In this document: positions 1 to 7,478 of the stretch, one piece after another | Layout: each line of letters begins with the position of its first letter | Position numbering within the stretch: the first letter of the stretch is position 1 | From: Rhodococcoides fascians NBRC 12155 = LMG 3623 | GTDB taxonomy: Bacteria > Actinomycetota > Actinomycetes > Mycobacteriales > Mycobacteriaceae | Length of the DNA: 64,000 nucleotides | Assembly (NCBI RefSeq): GCF_001894785.1 | Contig: NZ_BCWW01000004.1 | Coordinates: forward strand, 62,001 to 126,000 | Direction of reading: 5' to 3' | Translations under genes and position numbers: made by a program | The notes under the pieces: model-generated | What the model was told of the DNA's origin: nothing | The model's database searches: none | What the model saw: the letters and a program-made list of their open reading frames with translations, nothing else

Positions 1-345
1 ACCGTTCGCCTGCCGGCGAGAGATGACATCGGGAGACAGGGCGACCCCGCCGTAGTTCTCTCCGCGCACGGTGCCGGCGCCGACGAGCACCGCATCGCAC
101 AGCTCACGCAGGATGCCGAACAACCGGGTGTCTGCCGGGGTGCCCAATCCGGCCGAGGCACCGTCGGAGGTGACGGACCCGTCGATACTGGAGACGAAAT
201 TGGTACGGATCCACGGTCGGCCCACATCGGTCGGGTAGGCATACAGCGATCGCAGACCGTCGTCGTCCACTTCCGTTCCGATGGCGGGGAGCGCTGCGGC
301 GGCCTGCTCCGATGTGAAGTAGGTCCCAATATCGAGAAGCTGCAT
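1..345 (-). CDS. RibD-like pyrimidine reductase family protein, 5' part only
   Basis: Reading the minus strand from the ATG at 345 gives an open frame of 115 codons that leaves the window at its left edge. The protein shows NFVSSIDGSVT, then a G-GTPADTRLFGILRELCDA stretch and VLVGAGTVRGENYGG. These are the substrate and NADPH-binding hallmarks of the RibD C-terminal / dihydrofolate-reductase-like fold. Family members reduce pyrimidine or pterin-like substrates; the exact substrate is not deducible. It is divergent from the ZapE gene, the same pairing as Rv2671/Rv2670c in M. tuberculosis. An in-frame TGA lies directly upstream of the ATG, which fixes the start. Confidence 0.85.
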   Translation of the reverse strand, partial: MQLLDIGTYFTSEQAAAALPAIGTEVDDDGLRSLYAYPTDVGRPWIRTNFVSSIDGSVTSDGASAGLGTPADTRLFGILRELCDAVLVGAGTVRGENYGGVALSPDVISRRQANG

Positions 346-367
346 GAGTCACATGAGACCACGTCGT

Positions 368-373
368 TACGCT
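368..373 (+). promoter_or_regulatory. -10 element of zapE, leaderless configuration
   Basis: TACGCT fits the actinobacterial TANNNT -10 consensus and lies 6 nt before the ATG at 380. No Shine-Dalgarno sequence precedes that ATG. Transcription would therefore begin at or next to the start codon. No convincing -35 box is visible. Confidence 0.4.
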
Positions 374-379
374 CGATCA

Positions 380-1393
380 ATGCCCGCACGCCTTGTCGAC
401 CGAAATCCCGTGGTCCCCTCCGATCAGCTGATCGCGCAGATGGTTCCGCCGGCGATGTTCGACGACGTCAGCTTCTCCTCGTACATTCCCGATCCCAAGG
501 AGCCGACGCAGGCCGCTGCGGTCGCGAAAGCCGAGGAATTCGCGAACAAGGTGCAGAAGATTCGCGGCAAGGGCAAGCGCGGGCTGTTCGGTAAGAAGAC
601 CCCGGCCACCGGTGCGGGGCTCTACCTCGACGGCGGCTTCGGCGTCGGTAAGACCCACTTGCTGGCCTCGATCTATCACAGCGTCCCCGAACCGAAGGCG
701 TTCGGCACGTTCGTGGAGTTGACGCACGTCGTCGGTGCATTGGGCTTCAACAAGGCTCTCGAAGAGCTCTCGAACCACAGTGTTCTGTGCATCGACGAGT
801 TCGAGCTCGACGATCCGGGCGACACGATGTTGGTCTCGCGACTGCTGTCGGAGCTCTCGCAGCGCGGCGTGTCCATCGTGGCGACGTCGAACACCCTGCC
901 CGGCCAGCTCGGCGAAGGCCGCTTCGCGGCCGAGGACTTCCTGCGGGAGATCAAGAAGCTCGGTTCGATCTTCGAGTCCGTCCGCGTCGACGGTCCCGAT
1001 TACCGGCACCGCGATCTGCCGCCGGCCCCGGAGCCGACGTCGGAGGCCGAGCTCGTCGAGCGTGCCGACGGTATCGAGGGCGCGACCCTGGACGACTTCG
1101 ACGACCTGCTGGCGCACCTGAGCACGCTGCACCCGTCGCGCTACGGCAAATTGTTGGACGGTATTCCCGCGGTGTTCCTGAAGAACGTGCACCCGGCTTC
1201 CGATCAGGCAATTGCGTTGCGACTGGTCGTCCTCGCCGACCGCCTGTACGACGCGGGTATTCCGGTGACGGCCTCGGGTGGCAAGCTCGACGAGATCTTC
1301 ACCGAGGAGATGCTCGCGGGTGGTTACCGGAAGAAGTACCTCCGTGCGACGTCCCGTCTGCTCGCACTGTCTCGTTTCGCTGCCGTCGGCTGA
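380..1393 (+). CDS. zapE: Cell division protein ZapE / AFG1-like ATPase
   Basis: The 337-residue protein has a Walker A motif GGFGVGKTH at about residues 85-93 and a Walker B stretch SVLCIDEFELDD near 133-145, followed by an arginine-rich sensor region. This is the single AAA domain of the ZapE/AFG1 family, which in other bacteria associates with the division machinery and destabilises FtsZ under stress. An in-frame ATG at 344 would overlap the divergent reductase start codon and leave no room for promoters. I chose ATG 380, preceded by a TANNNT box at leaderless spacing. The gene is convergent with the acetyltransferase that follows. Family assignment is firm; the role in this organism is inferred. 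Confidence 0.88.
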   Translation: MPARLVDRNPVVPSDQLIAQMVPPAMFDDVSFSSYIPDPKEPTQAAAVAKAEEFANKVQKIRGKGKRGLFGKKTPATGAGLYLDGGFGVGKTHLLASIYHSVPEPKAFGTFVELTHVVGALGFNKALEELSNHSVLCIDEFELDDPGDTMLVSRLLSELSQRGVSIVATSNTLPGQLGEGRFAAEDFLREIKKLGSIFESVRVDGPDYRHRDLPPAPEPTSEAELVERADGIEGATLDDFDDLLAHLSTLHPSRYGKLLDGIPAVFLKNVHPASDQAIALRLVVLADRLYDAGIPVTASGGKLDEIFTEEMLAGGYRKKYLRATSRLLALSRFAAVG

Positions 1394-1413
1394 CCTGCCT
1401 CGGTCGAGGCAGG
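1394..1413. terminator. Hairpin filling the convergent zapE / acetyltransferase gap
   Basis: Perfect 8-bp arms CCTGCCTC and GAGGCAGG enclose a GGTC loop and occupy almost the whole 21-nt gap between two convergent genes. There is no U-tract, so this would be a short bidirectional terminator of the U-less type. Confidence 0.5.
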
Positions 1414-1414
1414 C

Positions 1415-1942
1415 TCAGAGCTGCACCTGCATGACGTAGTCGTCGTGCGTCCGGTCGCCGACGACGAACGTCTTGGTGCCGACTGTCTCGAATCCGTACT
1501 TGGCATAGAACTTCTGGGCGCGGACGTTCTGTTGGTTGACGCCCAGCCACGCCCCTCGGCAGCCATGCCGACGAGCACTGTCCAGCGCCGACGTCATCAG
1601 GCGCGCTGCGACTCCGCCGCCGTGTTCGGTGGGTCGGACGTACAGCTTGCTGATCTCTACCGTCGGCTCGTGGGACAGCGCCGAGCGGATGCCGGAGTCG
1701 GTGGGAGTGCCGAACACCAGCATCGCGTATCCGAGTACCTGTGCCTCGGCCGACTCGTCGAGCAGTACGGTCCTGTTCGGGTCGGCGATGTACGTCTCGA
1801 AGTGCTTGGCCGACAACACGTTCGAGATGAAAGTCTCGATATCGCCGGGTTGCGTTCCCGGTGGGCAGGCCAAGGGGAAGGTCAGTGCGGCCAGATCGGC
1901 GACTCGGTGCGCATCCGCCGGGCCCGCCTCACGAACGCTCAC
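1415..1942 (-). CDS. GNAT-family N-acetyltransferase
   Basis: The 175-residue protein has the GNAT order: an N-terminal REAGPADAHRVADL helix, central VEISKLYVRP strand, acetyl-CoA-binding EHGGGVAARLM loop, and a C-terminal NVRAQKFYAKYGFETVG motif. Such enzymes transfer acetyl from acetyl-CoA to an amine; the acceptor cannot be read from the sequence. The GTG start overlaps the stop codon of the upstream L7/L12-like gene by 4 nt, indicating translational coupling. It matches the Rv2669-like gene that neighbours zapE in mycobacteria. A longer in-frame extension upstream is possible but would overlap the neighbour extensively. Confidence 0.85.
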   Translation of the reverse strand: MSVREAGPADAHRVADLAALTFPLACPPGTQPGDIETFISNVLSAKHFETYIADPNRTVLLDESAEAQVLGYAMLVFGTPTDSGIRSALSHEPTVEISKLYVRPTEHGGGVAARLMTSALDSARRHGCRGAWLGVNQQNVRAQKFYAKYGFETVGTKTFVVGDRTHDDYVMQVQL

Positions 1943-2391
1943 AGCTGATCGACGGCATTCTTCGCGTCCCGCAACGACAGTCCTGTTCGATCGCGCAGCA
2001 GCTTGATCGCCGCAATCGCTTTGCCTTCCGATTTGAGTGCCGTCAGTCGGGGGAGGAGGTCGTCCCATCGCACGGGACCCGAACTCGCTGCATCGAGAAT
2101 GGTCGACGGGGGAGGAAACGGTGCTCCGCGTTGCATCGTCTCGATTGCGTTCTTGGCATCGAGCAATCCGGCACCGGTTCGATCACGGAAAACCTTGATG
2201 GCCTGAATCTTCTTGTCGGCGGCCAACAATCGGTGAATTTCTGCTCGCGCACCGTCGTCCAGTCCTACCAGCTTCAGGCTCTGGGACGTGGCACGCGATC
2301 TGTCCGGCTTTCGACGCGCGAGGAACCAGGCCGCGAGCACCGCGGTATCGACGAGGACCAGCGCAACGATGAACCATCCCCAGGTCGGCAT
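1939..2391 (-). CDS. Membrane-anchored protein with two L7/L12 C-terminal-like repeats
   Basis: The 150-residue product begins with a hydrophobic segment (about residues 5-25) and then two similar modules at about 48-86 and 108-150. Each carries a version of IKVFRDRTGAGLLDAKNAI, resembling the helix-turn-helix of ribosomal protein L7/L12 C-terminal domains, where this surface recruits translation GTPases. The ribosome-anchoring N-terminal domain of L7/L12 is absent. No function is established. The gene lies between an acetyltransferase (4-nt overlap) and a hydrolase 17 nt upstream, probably one minus-strand operon. An alternative is that the fold has been reused for an unrelated protein contact. 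Confidence 0.75.
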   Translation of the reverse strand: MPTWGWFIVALVLVDTAVLAAWFLARRKPDRSRATSQSLKLVGLDDGARAEIHRLLAADKKIQAIKVFRDRTGAGLLDAKNAIETMQRGAPFPPPSTILDAASSGPVRWDDLLPRLTALKSEGKAIAAIKLLRDRTGLSLRDAKNAVDQL

Positions 2392-2408
2392 AACGTCAGT
2401 ACACCACT

Positions 2409-3116
2409 TCAGCGTGACGGGTCGAAGAGCGGGACGACGCCCGACGGATCGGCGGGCAGCGACTCGAACAGTGAGACAGCAGCATCGAGAGTCCGCTGCG
2501 CTGCGTCGTACTTCGCCGGTGCGAGATCGTGGCCTGCACCGTCGATGTCGATCAGCAGTGTGGGCGCGGGAACCAGAGCGAACGCCGCCCCGAGTTCTTC
2601 GGTGGTAGCGAACGGATCCCTGGTGCCGTGCAGCACAACAGTGGGGGTACGTAGGTCGGGCAGATGGTGGGTCCGAAGCTTGTCGGGCTTTCCCGGTGGG
2701 TGCAGGGGATAGGACGTCAGCACCAGACCGTCCACGAGACCCGGCTGCTCCGACGCGATCATCGATCCCTGCCTGCCGCCGTACGAATGCCCGCCGAACA
2801 CGACGAACCCGTCGGTTTCCGCACGCAGTCGATCGACGGCCGCGGCGATCCCCATCCGGTCCTCCTCGGAACGGGAGGGATGCGGAGGACCCTTGGCCTT
2901 GCGGACTCGGAACGGGAGGTCGAACCGCAAGACCGTGAAGCCGGCCGCCGCCCACATCGACGCAATGTTCTGTAGGAGCACCGACCCGCAGTTGCCGCCC
3001 GCACCGTGAGTGAGAGCGAGCCCTCCGCGCGACGGGATCGGCGGCGTGTGAAGAAACGCGACGCCCCCGCCGAGTTCGATGTCGGCGGGGGCGTCGGGAA
3101 CGTCGTGTTCAGCCAT
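2409..3116 (-). CDS. Alpha/beta hydrolase (KANL3/Tex30-type dienelactone-hydrolase-like)
   Basis: The 235-residue protein contains an oxyanion-region LTHGAGGN, the nucleophile elbow GHSYGGRQ with Ser at about residue 111, a late Asp in LHGTRDPF and a His in GAGHDLAP, giving a complete Ser-Asp-His triad. No signal peptide is seen, so it is probably cytoplasmic. The family includes poorly characterised hydrolases and the substrate is unknown. The start codon overlaps the end of the upstream acidic protein gene by 8 nt, and the L7/L12-like gene follows, consistent with co-transcription. Confidence 0.85.
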   Translation of the reverse strand: MAEHDVPDAPADIELGGGVAFLHTPPIPSRGGLALTHGAGGNCGSVLLQNIASMWAAAGFTVLRFDLPFRVRKAKGPPHPSRSEEDRMGIAAAVDRLRAETDGFVVFGGHSYGGRQGSMIASEQPGLVDGLVLTSYPLHPPGKPDKLRTHHLPDLRTPTVVLHGTRDPFATTEELGAAFALVPAPTLLIDIDGAGHDLAPAKYDAAQRTLDAAVSLFESLPADPSGVVPLFDPSR

Positions 3117-3459
3117 CGGTCGAGGACGTTACCTTTTCGTCGCTGCCGGCGTGATCGGTGTCCGTGCTGTCTGTTTCGGAGCTGTCGGATGCATCCTGAT
3201 CGTCGGCATCCACCATCTCACCGTTGTCGTCGACCATGTCGGCAAAGGCTGTACCCGCGACGGTGCCGTTGGTTCCGGGGAGAGCCACAGTGGGCCGAGC
3301 GCCGGGTCGGTATCGGTCGTCGAGTCCCTCGACCGATTTCTTCGCTTCTTCGAGTGTGGCGTCGTCGACCTGAGGCTCTTCGCTGTCGGTCGCGTTACCG
3401 GGGCCGGCCGTGTCGGTGGGTGTTTCGTCCGTGGGTGCACTGCGAGCATCGTCCGACAC
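3109..3459 (-). CDS. Small acidic hypothetical protein
   Basis: I do not recognise this 116-residue protein. It is rich in Asp, Glu, Ser and Thr, with a short conserved-looking middle region (LEEAKKSVEGLDDRYRPG, then RPTVALPG). It has no membrane segment or signal peptide and is probably largely disordered. The GTG start at 3459 is preceded by GGAAGGA at 7-nt spacing. An upstream ATG at 3498 would place that ribosome binding site inside the gene. It heads a minus-strand operon with the hydrolase, L7/L12-like protein and acetyltransferase. Confidence 0.65.
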   Translation of the reverse strand: MSDDARSAPTDETPTDTAGPGNATDSEEPQVDDATLEEAKKSVEGLDDRYRPGARPTVALPGTNGTVAGTAFADMVDDNGEMVDADDQDASDSSETDSTDTDHAGSDEKVTSSTDG

Positions 3460-3544
3460 GTGAGTGTCCTTCCATCGAAGTGTGTGCGTCGTCTCCACTG
3501 TGCACTTCTATGGCGTGAATCACCACCGAGACTGGGTAAGCCAC

Positions 3545-3572
3545 AAAAAAGGACCCCCTCGAAAGGGGGTCC
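3545..3572 (-). terminator. Intrinsic terminator of the Gly-Cys-Val tRNA unit
   Basis: GGACCCCCT and AGGGGGTCC (3551-3572) form a 9-bp hairpin with a CGAA loop. On the minus strand it is followed by six T residues (complement of 3545-3550). It lies immediately downstream of tRNA-Val(GAC). A weaker T-run on the plus side could also work. Confidence 0.85.
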
Positions 3573-3585
3573 TTTGTTCTGACTG

Positions 3586-3660
3586 TGGTGCGCGATACTG
3601 GGATTGAACCAGTGACCTCTTCCGTGTCAGGGAAGCGCTCTCCCGCTGAGCTAATCGCGC
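3586..3660 (-). tRNA. tRNA-Val (GAC)
   Basis: The minus strand folds into a standard cloverleaf with acceptor arms GCGCGAT / ATCGCGC. The anticodon stem CTTCC/GGAAG encloses CTGACAC, giving anticodon GAC (3626-3628). The T-arm is normal and CCA is encoded at the 3' end. It is the last gene of a Gly-Cys-Val tRNA unit and is followed by a strong terminator. Confidence 0.96.
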
Positions 3661-3698
3661 ATGTCCTCGCATCGGCCTTCACAACCGATGCACTAGCG

Positions 3699-3769
3699 AG
3701 GTGGAGACGGGAATCGAACCCGTGTGCACGGCTTTGCAGGCCGTTGCCTCACCACTCGGCCACTCCACC
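3699..3769 (-). tRNA. tRNA-Cys (GCA)
   Basis: The acceptor arms GGTGGAG / CTCCACC, the discriminator U and the anticodon loop CTGCAAA identify tRNA-Cys with anticodon GCA. CCA is not encoded in the DNA. It is the middle gene of the three-tRNA unit. Confidence 0.96.
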
Positions 3770-3786
3770 ATGGGTCGAGACCCTCG

Positions 3787-3858
3787 AGCGGATGACGGGA
3801 TTCGAACCCGCGACCCTCACCTTGGCAAGGTGATGCGCTACCACTGCGCCACATCCGC
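3787..3858 (-). tRNA. tRNA-Gly (GCC)
   Basis: The acceptor arms GCGGATG / CATCCGC and anticodon loop TTGCCAA identify tRNA-Gly with anticodon GCC. CCA is not encoded. It is the first gene of the minus-strand tRNA unit, with a plausible promoter about 55 nt upstream. Confidence 0.96.
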
Positions 3859-3912
3859 ATACCCCGGAGGCAATCACTGCTGGGCAGTTGCTGTCTCCGT
3901 GGTGCGGGGAAA

Positions 3913-3942
3913 ACATTAACCCAACGGGAGTGAAACTCACAA
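3913..3942 (-). promoter_or_regulatory. Promoter of the Gly-Cys-Val tRNA unit
   Basis: On the minus strand TTGTGA (3937-3942) and TAATGT (3913-3918) are separated by 18 nt, a good -35/-10 pair upstream of tRNA-Gly. The surrounding GTTAATGTTTT is repeated in front of the plus-strand tRNA-Val(CAC). The rest of 3943-4105 contains no gene that I can support. Confidence 0.55.
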
Positions 3943-4105
3943 ATCTCGTGGTCAGCCCCAGAATTCGGGTCTCTGGCGGCTGTGAACCGTGTGAAAGATG
4001 GGGTCGGACCGAGTCCGGGGGAGTGAGGTCTGCGCTCGACACAGGCGTCGAATGCGACATGGACGAGTCGGAGCAGGCGATTCGATCCACTGCGACACCT
4101 CGTGT

Positions 4106-4111
4106 TAATGT
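4106..4111 (+). promoter_or_regulatory. -10 element of tRNA-Val(CAC)
   Basis: TAATGT lies 12 nt before the mature tRNA 5' end, inside GTTAATGTTTT, the same 11-mer found in the promoter of the divergent tRNA unit. No clear -35 is visible. Confidence 0.5.
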
Positions 4112-4123
4112 TTTGCCTCGTTC

Positions 4124-4195
4124 GGTCCCGTGGCTCAGTGGAAGAGCGTCCGCTTCACACGCGGAAGGTCGCTGGTTCGATCCCAGCCGGGACCA
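4124..4195 (+). tRNA. tRNA-Val (CAC)
   Basis: The acceptor arms GGTCCCG / CGGGACC, discriminator A and anticodon loop TTCACAC (stem TCCGC/GCGGA) identify tRNA-Val with anticodon CAC. It complements the GAC isoacceptor about 500 nt away on the other strand. CCA is not encoded, and a strong terminator follows. Confidence 0.96.
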
Positions 4196-4204
4196 CAGAC
4201 GCAG

Positions 4205-4237
4205 AAAGCCCGCACCGCTTGTCGGTGCGGGCTTTTT
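4205..4237 (+). terminator. Intrinsic terminator after tRNA-Val(CAC)
   Basis: AGCCCGCACCG and CGGTGCGGGCT form an 11-bp GC-rich stem with a short loop, flanked by AA and a T-run. It is about 10 nt past the tRNA and before the next gene. Confidence 0.88.
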
Positions 4238-4252
4238 CGTGTTCGGTCCCGG

Positions 4253-4258
4253 TAATCT
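4253..4258 (+). promoter_or_regulatory. -10 element, leaderless configuration
   Basis: TAATCT matches TANNNT and lies 6 nt before the GTG start of the PGPGW-protein gene. It sits after the tRNA terminator, and there is no Shine-Dalgarno sequence. Confidence 0.5.
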
Positions 4259-4264
4259 GACCCG

Positions 4265-4735
4265 GTGAGCACCGACGGATCCACGTCCCGCGAGGCGGAC
4301 GGCAAGACCAGCACAGCGGACTCGAGTGGTCCGGCAGAACAGCTGGCGAAGAAGCATCGACGGTTTCGGTCTCGCATCGCCGAGAACAAGTCGCTCGATC
4401 TCGCCTACCGGATCACTGTCGGTGTCGTCGGAGCTCTGGTGTTGGCGTTGGGTGTGCTGGCCATTCCGTACCCCGGCCCCGGCTGGCTGATCGTGTTCGC
4501 AGGACTGGGCATCCTGGCCTCGGAGTTCGAGTGGGCCAAGGGCGCGCTGCGCTTCGTCCGCAAGAGGTACGACGCGTTCATGGCCTGGTTCTCGAAGCAG
4601 TCGATCGTCGTCAAGGGACTCGGCGTGTTGTTCACGACGGTCGTCGTGCTCGCAACACTGTGGCTTCTGGGCACTTTCGCGCTGGTCGGAGGTTGGTTCG
4701 GCCTCGACTGGACCTGGCTCGAGAGTCCCTTGTGA
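4265..4735 (+). CDS. TIGR02611-type PGPGW membrane protein
   Basis: The 156-residue protein has a polar N-terminal 45 residues, two hydrophobic segments around the signature PYPGPGWLIVFAG (about residues 68-84), and a further pair of hydrophobic helices near the C-terminus. The PGPGW motif defines an actinobacterial integral-membrane family of unknown function. The GTG start sits 6 nt after a TANNNT box, suggesting a leaderless transcript. It precedes thrS but is separated from it by about 95 nt with its own possible promoter. Confidence 0.8.
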   Translation: MSTDGSTSREADGKTSTADSSGPAEQLAKKHRRFRSRIAENKSLDLAYRITVGVVGALVLALGVLAIPYPGPGWLIVFAGLGILASEFEWAKGALRFVRKRYDAFMAWFSKQSIVVKGLGVLFTTVVVLATLWLLGTFALVGGWFGLDWTWLESPL

Positions 4736-4777
4736 CGCACGCGCCGCGCTGAGGGCCGCGCGGTGGCCCGTTGCCGA

Positions 4778-4783
4778 TAGGCT
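4778..4783 (+). promoter_or_regulatory. Possible thrS -10 element
   Basis: TAGGCT fits TANNNT and would give a leader of about 40 nt before the thrS GTG. There is no recognisable -35, so this is tentative. Confidence 0.3.
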
Positions 4784-4830
4784 GTCGGAGGCCTTCCTGG
4801 CCAGATGAACCGATCGAGGAGTACATCGCT

Positions 4831-6897
4831 GTGAGCATGCCCGTTGTCGCCGCCGTCTCGCCCGCCCGCATCTCGGTGCAGGCAGGAACGACCGCAGGTA
4901 CGGCGCTACGCGACACCGGCCTGCCGAACAAGGGTCCCGACGCGATCGTCGTCGTGCGAGATCCGGAGGGCAAGCTCCGTGACCTGTCGTGGGCTCCCGA
5001 CTCCGATACCGAGGTCGAGCCGGTCCCGGCGAACACCGAGGACGGGCGAAGCGTCATCAGGCATTCGGCTGCGCACGTTCTTGCTCAGGCCGTTCAGGAG
5101 CTCTTCCCCGATGCCAAGCTGGGCATCGGACCGTTCATCAAGGACGGCTTCTACTACGACTTCGACGTGAAGCAGCCGTTCACCCCAGAGGATCTGACTG
5201 CGCTCGAGAAGAAGATGAAGCAGATCGTCAAGGCCGGGCAGCGGTTCTCGCGTCGGGTGTACGAATCGGTCGATCAGGCCCGTGAAGAGTTGGCGAACGA
5301 GCCCTACAAACTCGAACTGATCGACGACAAGTCCGGGATCGACGATCCCGAGGTCATGGAAGTCGGCGGGGGAGAGCTCACCGCGTACGACAACCTCAAT
5401 CCCCGTACCGGTGAACGCATCTGGGGCGATCTGTGCCGCGGCCCGCACATCCCCACCACCAAGTACGTGCCGGCGTTCAAGCTCACCCGCAGCTCGGCTG
5501 CGTACTGGCGGGGCAACCAGGACAACGCCGATCTGCAACGCATCTACGGCACCGCCTGGGAGTCCACCGAGGCGCTCGATGCGCATCTCGAGTTGCTCGC
5601 CGAAGCCGAACGTCGTGATCACCGCAAGCTCGGTTCCGAGTTGGACCTGTTCAGCTTTCCCGACGAACTGGGTTCCGGTCTTCCGGTGTTCCACCCCAAG
5701 GGCGGCGTGATCCGCAACGAACTCGAGAACTACTCACGTCAGCGCCACATCGAAGAGGGCTACGAGTTCGTCAACACCCCGCACATCACCAAAGGCCATC
5801 TGTACGAGGTGTCCGGTCACCTCGATTGGTACCGGGACGGCATGTTCCCGGCGATGCACCTGGATGCCGAACTCGACGAGAACGGCGACGTGCGCAAGCC
5901 CGGCCAGGATTACTACCTCAAGCCGATGAACTGCCCGATGCACAATCTGATCTTCCGCTCCCGCGGCCGCTCGTACCGTGAACTGCCGCTGCGCTTGTTC
6001 GAGTTCGGCTCGGTGTACCGCTACGAGAAGTCCGGCGTCATCCACGGTCTGACCCGAGTGCGCGGCATGACCCAGGACGACGCGCACATCTTCTGCACTC
6101 GCGACCAGATGCGCGGCGAGCTCACCAGCACCCTCGAATTCGTTCTCGGGCTGCTCAAGGACTACGGACTCGACGACTTCTACCTCGAACTGTCGACTCG
6201 TAATCCTGAGAAGTCCGTCGGCAGCGACGAAGTTTGGGAAGAGGCGACCACCACCCTCGCCGAGGTGGCCGCGGCGTCGGGTCTCGATCTGGTGCCCGAC
6301 CCGGGCGGTGCCGCGTTCTACGGTCCGAAGATCTCGGTGCAGGCGAAGGATGCGCTCGGCCGCACCTGGCAGATGTCGACCATTCAGCTCGACTTCAACC
6401 TGCCCGAGCGTTTCGAGCTCGAGTACACCGGTTCCGGTGGTACCAAGGAGCGCCCGGTGATGATTCACCGTGCCCTGTTCGGATCCATCGAGCGGTTCTT
6501 CGGTGTGCTGACCGAGCACTACGCCGGTGCTTTCCCGGCCTGGCTGGCGCCCGTACAGGTCGTCGGAATTCCGGTGGCCGAGGTGCATCAGGACCACCTC
6601 TTCGCGGTGGTGAAGGAACTGAAGAAGCGCGGAGTCAGGGCCGAGGTCGATGCGAGCGACGACCGGATGCAGAAGAAGATCTTCAATCAGACAGCCCAGA
6701 AGGTCCCGTTCATGCTGCTGGCCGGCGAGCGAGACGTCGAAGCAGGTGCCGTCAGCTTCCGATTCCGGGACGGCACTCAGGTCAACGGGGTTCCGGTGGC
6801 GGAGGCCGTGACCGTGATCACCGAGTGGATCGCCGCGCGAAACAACGCATCACCGACCGCCGAACTTGTGCAGACCAGTACCGCCGGAGTGAGCTGA
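4831..6897 (+). CDS. thrS: Threonyl-tRNA synthetase
   Basis: The 688-residue enzyme charges tRNA-Thr. Its order is typical: N-terminal TGS-like region, editing domain with [11 protein letters not shown] and the later CRGPHIP element, class II core with the zinc-binding MNCPMH and motif 2 [13 protein letters not shown], and the C-terminal anticodon domain ([14 protein letters not shown] onward). The GTG at 4831 is preceded by GAGGAG at about 10-nt spacing and gives the usual actinobacterial length. The HIT-family gene follows after 1 nt, so the two are probably co-transcribed. Confidence 0.97.
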   Translation: MSMPVVAAVSPARISVQAGTTAGTALRDTGLPNKGPDAIVVVRDPEGKLRDLSWAPDSDTEVEPVPANTEDGRSVIRHSAAHVLAQAVQELFPDAKLGIGPFIKDGFYYDFDVKQPFTPEDLTALEKKMKQIVKAGQRFSRRVYESVDQAREELANEPYKLELIDDKSGIDDPEVMEVGGGELTAYDNLNPRTGERIWGDLCRGPHIPTTKYVPAFKLTRSSAAYWRGNQDNADLQRIYGTAWESTEALDAHLELLAEAERRDHRKLGSELDLFSFPDELGSGLPVFHPKGGVIRNELENYSRQRHIEEGYEFVNTPHITKGHLYEVSGHLDWYRDGMFPAMHLDAELDENGDVRKPGQDYYLKPMNCPMHNLIFRSRGRSYRELPLRLFEFGSVYRYEKSGVIHGLTRVRGMTQDDAHIFCTRDQMRGELTSTLEFVLGLLKDYGLDDFYLELSTRNPEKSVGSDEVWEEATTTLAEVAAASGLDLVPDPGGAAFYGPKISVQAKDALGRTWQMSTIQLDFNLPERFELEYTGSGGTKERPVMIHRALFGSIERFFGVLTEHYAGAFPAWLAPVQVVGIPVAEVHQDHLFAVVKELKKRGVRAEVDASDDRMQKKIFNQTAQKVPFMLLAGERDVEAGAVSFRFRDGTQVNGVPVAEAVTVITEWIAARNNASPTAELVQTSTAGVS

Positions 6898-6898
6898 C

Positions 6899-7453
6899 AT
6901 GGAAGAACACGACGAGTCGATCGTCGCCACCGGTGCCGGTGAACCGGATCGGCTGCAGCGATTGTGGACTCCCCATCGGATGTCGTACATCGCCGAGGCC
7001 CCCCAGGGTTCGGCGGAGGGTTCGGTGAAGTCGACCGAGCCGTTCTCCGACATCCCGAAGATGACGGACGAGGACGGACTGGTCGTCGCGCGCGGCGAAT
7101 CGGTGTATGCCGTACTCAACCTGTACCCGTACAACCCCGGCCACACGATGATCGTGCCGTACCGACGTGTCGCGGCGCTCGAGGATCTCACGCCCGCCGA
7201 GAGCTCGGAGCTGATGGCGTTCACGCAGAAGATGATTCGCGTGATCAAGCGAGTGTCGAGCCCGCACGGTTTCAATGTCGGCCTCAACCTCGGGGCGGCT
7301 GCAGGCGGTTCGCTGGCCGAGCACCTGCACCAGCACATCGTGCCGCGGTGGGGTGGTGACGCCAACTTCATCACGGTGATCGGCGGTGCCAAGGTGATGC
7401 CGCAACTGCTCCGCGACACTCGGGCCCTGCTTGCCTCGGCCTGGAACGAATGA
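6899..7453 (+). CDS. HIT-family protein, Ap4A phosphorylase/hydrolase type
   Basis: The 184-residue protein carries the histidine-triad motif HLHQHIVPRW near residues 142-151 and an upstream NLYPYNPGHTMIVPYR nucleotide-binding region. It resembles M. tuberculosis Rv2613c, an enzyme acting on diadenosine tetraphosphate. Coupling to thrS is suggestive because aminoacyl-tRNA synthetases make Ap4A as a side product. It starts 1 nt after thrS and leads into the phosphatidylinositol operon. The exact substrate is inferred from the family. Confidence 0.9.
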   Translation: MEEHDESIVATGAGEPDRLQRLWTPHRMSYIAEAPQGSAEGSVKSTEPFSDIPKMTDEDGLVVARGESVYAVLNLYPYNPGHTMIVPYRRVAALEDLTPAESSELMAFTQKMIRVIKRVSSPHGFNVGLNLGAAAGGSLAEHLHQHIVPRWGGDANFITVIGGAKVMPQLLRDTRALLASAWNE

Positions 7454-7478
7454 ACCACCGGCAAGGGGAGCGTGCGGC

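Noticed and set aside
344..379. An upstream ATG at 344 as the zapE start
   Set aside because: It overlaps the start codon of the divergent reductase and adds a non-conserved arginine-rich extension; ATG 380 has a properly spaced -10.
3586..4237. The tRNA block as an integration site of a genomic island
   Set aside because: No integrase, tRNA fragment repeat or compositional change is seen on either side.
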